This document shows positions 60,049 to 64,000 of a stretch of 64,000 nucleotides of DNA, one piece after another. The stretch covers positions 1 through 64,000 of the forward strand of contig NZ_PUAP01000034.1 in NCBI RefSeq assembly GCF_002947535.1. Reading direction: 5' to 3'. Under the pieces are notes generated by a model. The model saw only the letters and a list, made by a program, of their open reading frames with translations. It made no database searches and was not told the origin of the DNA. A program made the position numbers and the translations under genes. This stretch comes from Enterococcus mundtii. Its GTDB lineage: Bacteria; Bacillota; Bacilli; Lactobacillales; Enterococcaceae. The first letter of the stretch is position 1. Each line of letters begins with the position of its first letter.

Positions 60049-61295
60049 TGACTGATCTTATCCAACTTGGGAAACAAGCAAAAAAAGCCGCACGAGAACT
60101 CGCTTTGATGCCGACTAACCAAAAAAATGACTTGTTGCTACAAATGGCACAAACAATCAAAAGAAATCAACTAGCCATTCTTGAGGCCAATCAAAAAGAC
60201 TTAGATCAAGCGACCGAAAATGATATTAGCGAAACGATGCAAGATCGTTTACGGCTAACACCAGAACGCATCCATACAATGGCGGAAGAAATCATCAAAG
60301 TGGCGCAACTAGACGACCCAATCGGAAAAGTCGATCACATGTGGCAAAACGAAGACGGTCTATTGATTGGTAAGAAACGTGTCCCTCTAGGTGTCATCGG
60401 CATGATCTACGAATCACGTCCGAATGTGACAACTGATGCGGCCAGTCTCGCATTCAAGTCAGGGAATGCAGTGATTTTACGTGGTGGAAAAGAAGCCTTC
60501 CACTCCAATCAATTGTTAGTTGAGTTGCTTCAAGAAACATTGAAAAACGCTGACGTATCACCTTATGCGATCCAATTCGTGGATGATACCTCTCATGAAA
60601 CTGCTGCAGAGTTGATGCGTTTAACGGATTATTTAGACGTATTGATCCCTCGAGGTGGCGCTTCGTTGATCAAACGCGTGAAAGAACAAGCAACTGTCCC
60701 AATTATTGAAACCGGCACTGGCAACAATCATATTTATATCGACAAAGAAGCACAATTAGCCATGGCAGTTGATATCATCGTGAACGCAAAAACGTCTCGC
60801 CCTTCTGTCTGCAACGCTGCCGAGACGTTGCTGATCCATTCAGAGATTGCGCCTTTCTTCTTGCCATCCATTGAGCAAGCACTAGTAGAACATGGTGTCT
60901 CTCTACATGCAGATGCTCGCGCGTTAGATTATTTAGAGACAGCAACCTTAGCAGACGAAACCGATTGGGATACAGAATATTTGGATTACATTTTAGCGGT
61001 CAAGATCGTTGATTCTTTGGATGAAGCAATCGAGCATATCAACCGTCACAATACACAGCATTCCGAGGCTATTGTCACAGACAGTTACACAGCAAGTCAG
61101 CGCTTTTTAAATGAAGTCGATGCAGCTGCTGTTTACGTCAATGCTTCTACTCGCTTCACTGATGGTTCAGTATTTGGTTTCGGTGCAGAAATCGGTATTT
61201 CTACACAAAAACTCCACGCTAGAGGTCCAATGGGGTTGAATGAGTTAACAACGACGAAATACATCATCTATGGAGATGGACAAATTCGTAAATAA
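60048..61295 (+). CDS. proA: Gamma-glutamyl phosphate reductase
   Basis: Aldehyde-dehydrogenase family enzyme, 415 residues, with RPNVTTDAASLAFKSGNAV, ETGTGNNHIY, catalytic cysteine in RPSVCNAAE and the C-terminal RFTDGSVFGFGAEIGIST. Reads from AAGGAGG inside proB. With proB and the distant proC it completes glutamate-to-proline synthesis. Confidence 0.97.
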   Translation: MTDLIQLGKQAKKAARELALMPTNQKNDLLLQMAQTIKRNQLAILEANQKDLDQATENDISETMQDRLRLTPERIHTMAEEIIKVAQLDDPIGKVDHMWQNEDGLLIGKKRVPLGVIGMIYESRPNVTTDAASLAFKSGNAVILRGGKEAFHSNQLLVELLQETLKNADVSPYAIQFVDDTSHETAAELMRLTDYLDVLIPRGGASLIKRVKEQATVPIIETGTGNNHIYIDKEAQLAMAVDIIVNAKTSRPSVCNAAETLLIHSEIAPFFLPSIEQALVEHGVSLHADARALDYLETATLADETDWDTEYLDYILAVKIVDSLDEAIEHINRHNTQHSEAIVTDSYTASQRFLNEVDAAAVYVNASTRFTDGSVFGFGAEIGISTQKLHARGPMGLNELTTTKYIIYGDGQIRK

Positions 61296-61311
61296 TGTTT
61301 CACGGGAAACA
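61296..61311. other. parS-like 16-mer directly after the proA stop
   Basis: TGTTTCACGGGAAACA differs from the Firmicutes chromosomal parS consensus TGTTTCACGTGAAACA by one base. It follows the proA stop codon without a gap. Flanking A and T extend a hairpin reading (AATGTTTC, loop ACGG, GAAACATT), so a short terminator for proBA is the alternative, although no T-run follows. Confidence 0.5.
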
Positions 61312-61390
61312 TTTAGGTTTGAATTGTCTTTCATAATAAGTTACGCAAAATCCTGATTTTTCTTTATTAAGAGAAAAATCTTTCACAGAA

Positions 61391-61443
61391 ATAAGACGAC
61401 ATCCACGAAATTTGGTTTCAAATTTTTGTGGTTGTCGTCTTAT
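61391..61443. repeat. Dispersed palindromic element, copy H
   Basis: ATAAGACGACATCCACGAAATTTG and its near-complement CAAATTTTTGTGGTTGTCGTCTTAT form a stem of about 24 bp with a four-base loop. The CATCCACGAAA core and the flank TATTTCTTGAGATTGAACACT align with copies A to C, but the base arm is ATAAGACGAC instead of TAAGGCGCC with compensating changes on the other arm. Confidence 0.8.
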
Positions 61444-61524
61444 TTCTTGAGATTGAACACTACTATTGCAACCTCCAACTAAATTAAAATTTTTTGCAAA
61501 TAAATCCTTTGATCCCTTTGTAAA

Positions 61525-61836
61525 CTACTCTTCAGGTAACTGATCAAATAAAGAAAAGCCATCAAATGTTTCCCCATCATAATAGCGCAATAATTGTTCA
61601 CTCGTCAGATTTGTGGTAGTTTCTTTTTCTTCTTCTGATTCAAGAAGAAGTTGTTCACGATAGTTTCGGTATGTTTCTGCTAATTGTTGCTGCATTTTTG
61701 CTCTTGAATTAGCCTCCGCGTTGATCGTCGGTAACTCTTTGATAAACCCCCGATAAATCAACTGTTCATCTACCCATTCAACAGGTAGTTCGACCATCGT
61801 CAAGCCTACTTCTTTAAAATATTCTTCGATCATCAT
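61525..61836 (-). CDS. Unrecognised 103-residue acidic protein
   Basis: A soluble, glutamate-rich protein. The stretch YRGFIKELPTINAEANSRAKMQQQLAETYRNYRE loosely recalls HicB-type antitoxin folds, but no partner toxin gene is adjacent, and I would not assign that. The ATGATG start lacks an obvious strong binding site. Bounded by a palindromic repeat on one side and the DUF2798 gene on the other. Confidence 0.6.
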   Translation of the reverse strand: MMIEEYFKEVGLTMVELPVEWVDEQLIYRGFIKELPTINAEANSRAKMQQQLAETYRNYREQLLLESEEEKETTTNLTSEQLLRYYDGETFDGFSLFDQLPEE

Positions 61837-61917
61837 CTATGCCTCACATTTATGTCTTGCTTGCATTTTAGCTTATCTAACTGAAAGTTGCTAGCAACAA
61901 CATAGAGACTTCTTTCT

Positions 61918-62367
61918 TTATTTTTGGATCGTCGCCAAAACTGCACGTGAAACTGGGCCGACAAATAATAACTGCAACGGCAACGCCATGATCGCATTCA
62001 TTTTCCAGGCTGTAAGATAGGTAGAAAGAAATTGCTCTGGAATCCCTTGTTCAATAACAATACCGAATAATGACATACATGTTACCATACCTAAAACCAT
62101 GAGGCATGAAATCGTGAGGATCATTTGCATTTTATTTTGTTTATTTATAGGTAATTTAAAAGCAATCTTTTTCGCAACCACTCCTACGATAAAAACATCT
62201 AATATAAATGCCACGATAAATCCTGGTATAAGTCCTATGAATAAATTTGATACATGCAATGCATTATGTAGCCATAGATTATAGATACTCATCCCTAAAA
62301 CCATCAGAAAACACATCATCGTTGTAAAAATAATTCCTTCTTTTTTGTTTGTTGGCACTCCAATCAC
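61918..62367 (-). CDS. DUF2798-type small membrane protein
   Basis: 149 residues with four helices in two similar halves: each half has the pattern TTMMCFLMVLGMSIYN / TISCLMVLGMVTCMS followed by a second helix ending in a Pro-Gly or Pro-Leu turn (IPGFIVAFILD / LPLQLLFVGPVSR). This duplicated layout is typical of DUF2798 proteins. GGAGTGATTGG stands before an ATG. Function unknown. Confidence 0.78.
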   Translation of the reverse strand: MIGVPTNKKEGIIFTTMMCFLMVLGMSIYNLWLHNALHVSNLFIGLIPGFIVAFILDVFIVGVVAKKIAFKLPINKQNKMQMILTISCLMVLGMVTCMSLFGIVIEQGIPEQFLSTYLTAWKMNAIMALPLQLLFVGPVSRAVLATIQK

Positions 62368-62470
62368 TCCTTTTCATGAAAAACAGCATAGCATAAATGA
62401 AAATTTTTCGTAAGTTTTTATTTTATTTTTTGTATCAAGCCACTTTTCTTGACTTAGTTTAGAAAATATA

Positions 62471-62499
62471 TTGGAAAATAATTAAATTTACGATAGAAT
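62471..62499 (+). promoter_or_regulatory. Promoter of the ChW-repeat secreted protein
   Basis: TTGGAA, a 17-base spacer and TAGAAT, about 80 bases before the ATG, in a very AT-rich leader. No operator is recognised. Confidence 0.65.
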
Positions 62500-62580
62500 A
62501 ATATTAGTAACACCAAAATAAAAATAACATTTTCTTATTAATCAAATAAAGAAAAGATTACAATTAGGAGGATATTTGAT

Positions 62581-64000
62581 GAAAGTAAGGATTTTGCTTG
62601 CATCGATAATGTTATTAAACGCATCATTGTCGCCATGTATTGCTTTAGCAGAAACAATAACAACAAATAATCAGCAAACCGAAACCACCTCAAGTACAAT
62701 CACCGACGAAAAAACAACAAATGTAATATCTCCAACTACCATTTCAAGCACAAACGAAGAGATACCCCCACCCAGTACTGACACACCAACTATAATAGGG
62801 ACTCCCCAATTAATAGGTGAGAGCTATAAGGATGGTGTCAGTAAACCGAAAAGAATCAACTTATCAGCGACTGAAACTATGCAACAAACATTTATTGAAG
62901 ATGAGGAAAACAAAAAAACAACACACAGCTACATTAGTGGAAACACAATCTATGAAATAAATTCCACAGATGTTCAAGTCCCTACTCCCCGAACCACTGA
63001 TTCATCTACAATCCAGTTAGCTGTCTACGCTGGAGATGTCTCACAAACCAAACAAACTTTAGCTTATTATCTTGCACAACAGTTTAAAACCTATCAATTC
63101 TCCCTCGAGAATCCTAAAGATATTCTTTCAATTGATCCAGCTTTAGCGATTGATGAAGATAGTTTATTTGTTTTGATTCAAGAGTACTACCCGCAAGTCA
63201 CAGAAAAAATTACGATTCAAGAAATAGAGGAATTAACTGATCAATATGGGAGCGTGCAACAACAAGCACTAACTGATACATTTAATCAACAACCTAATGG
63301 AAAAGAATTCTCTGGAAACATTCTTTTGACTCGAAAAATCGTATTATCCAATCAGGAAATATATTTTTTTGTCGAAAGTGCTACGCAGTCCGGTTGGATT
63401 TTTGCAGAAAATTTAACTTGTTATGATTCTAAAATAATAAACTTTTCTGAAAAAGGAAACTTAACAGAAAATCATGCAAAAATTTATTCCACTTTAGATG
63501 ATGCATGGCTTGAAAAATCTGCAATGCAAGCTGATCTTGAAACACTTTATGAAGTAAACCAACAAATAAAAATCAATAACCGTTCATTTTATAAAATATC
63601 CCATGACAATGTTGTGGTGGGGTATGTTGATCAGAATGAATTTAAAAAATTAGGACAAGCTGATTCAGACACAATTGAAACAGAAAATATGACACCTATT
63701 GTACCTTCGAATAGTAGTGTCAATGATACAAATCATTCACCTAGCGAAAGTAGAACAGAAACTTCAATTAGTTACTCAACACATGTGCGTGGACACGGAT
63801 GGATGCCCACCTCAAAAAATGGTGAGTTGTCTGGTACAGAAGGACAAGGACTACGCATTGAAGCAATACGTGCCAATCTTACTTCTTCCCTTTCAGGATC
63901 AATTGAGTACAGTTCCTATGTTGAAGGAACTGGCTGGCAAGACTGGGTATCGAATGGAGCAATATCAGGAACAGAGGGGCAAGGTCTTCAAATAGAAGGA
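62581..64000 (+). CDS. Secreted protein with SH3/GW-like part and clostridial hydrophobic W (ChW) repeats, 3' end cut
   Basis: Open from ATG at 62581 (after AGGAGG) to the window end, 473 codons so far. Signal peptide with cleavage probably after A24 (SLSPCIALA). Then a Thr/Ser-rich linker, a non-repetitive part (about 75-290), an SH3-like region (about 265-355; SGWIFAENL, AWLEKSAM, VVGYVDQNEF), a second linker, and ChW repeats starting near residue 398 (HVRGHGWMP, GTEGQGLRIEAI) and 443 (YVEGTGWQDWV, GTEGQGLQIEG). ChW repeats occur in surface and secreted proteins of clostridia and some enterococci, where they may bind the cell surface. Catalytic domain, if any, lies beyond the window or is not visible. 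Confidence 0.85.

Noticed and set aside
61525-61836. HicB-type antitoxin
   Set aside because: Only a short loose resemblance, and no HicA-like or other toxin gene is adjacent.

Overview
The window is a low-GC Gram-positive chromosome segment, most likely from an Enterococcus. Support comes from the PASTA-domain kinase and PP2C pair, adcACB zinc uptake, a Cys T-box between gltX and cysES, purR-glmU-prs, mprF, strong GGAGG ribosome binding sites, and a secreted protein with clostridial hydrophobic W (ChW) repeats. The species cannot be fixed by reading alone. About 47 of some 53 genes lie on the minus strand.

Layout. 0-3.8 kb: mreD, mreC (cell shape), thiN, rpe, rsgA. 3.9-12.5 kb: one dense minus-strand series prkC, stp, rsmB, fmt, def, priA, rpoZ, gmk with start/stop overlaps (kinase/phosphatase signalling, translation initiation and maturation, replication restart). 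13.3-17 kb: yicC, a small YdbC-type ssDNA-binding protein, a long patatin-like lipase and an unrecognised 259-aa protein. 17.2-25.4 kb: thiT under a TPP riboswitch, prs, glmU, purR with a PurBox, adcB/adcC/adcA behind a Zur-type palindrome, ispE. 25.4-29.3 kb: mprF and proC, divergent around 118-bp tandem repeats.

29.3-38.7 kb is an accessory island inserted between proC and rny. It holds one 2592-residue protein with a C-terminal metallopeptidase signature (HETTH followed by GTYD, as in aspzincins), helical repeats, a toxin-like middle part and a repetitive tail. Small membrane-protein genes flank it on both sides, and one of these is interrupted by an in-frame stop. This is the most promising undescribed item.

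38.8-48.5 kb: rny, recA (LexA box), cinA, pgsA, rodZ, two M16 peptidase-like proteins, and mscL on the plus strand. 48.5-58.5 kb: a GNAT, veg, sigH with its ribosome binding site inside a perfect hairpin, rae1, rlmB, mrnC, cysS, cysE, T-box, gltX, a PIN/TRAM protein and radA. 58.5-64 kb: dut, divergent proBA, a parS-like 16-mer directly after proA, two small genes of unclear role, and a secreted ChW-repeat protein cut by the window end.

A family of long palindromic intergenic elements recurs at about 0, 17.1, 24.35, 30.2 and 61.4 kb (plus a related tandem array at 28.1-28.4 kb). One copy supplies the last codons of mreD. No rRNA, tRNA, CRISPR array, insertion sequence or prophage was seen.
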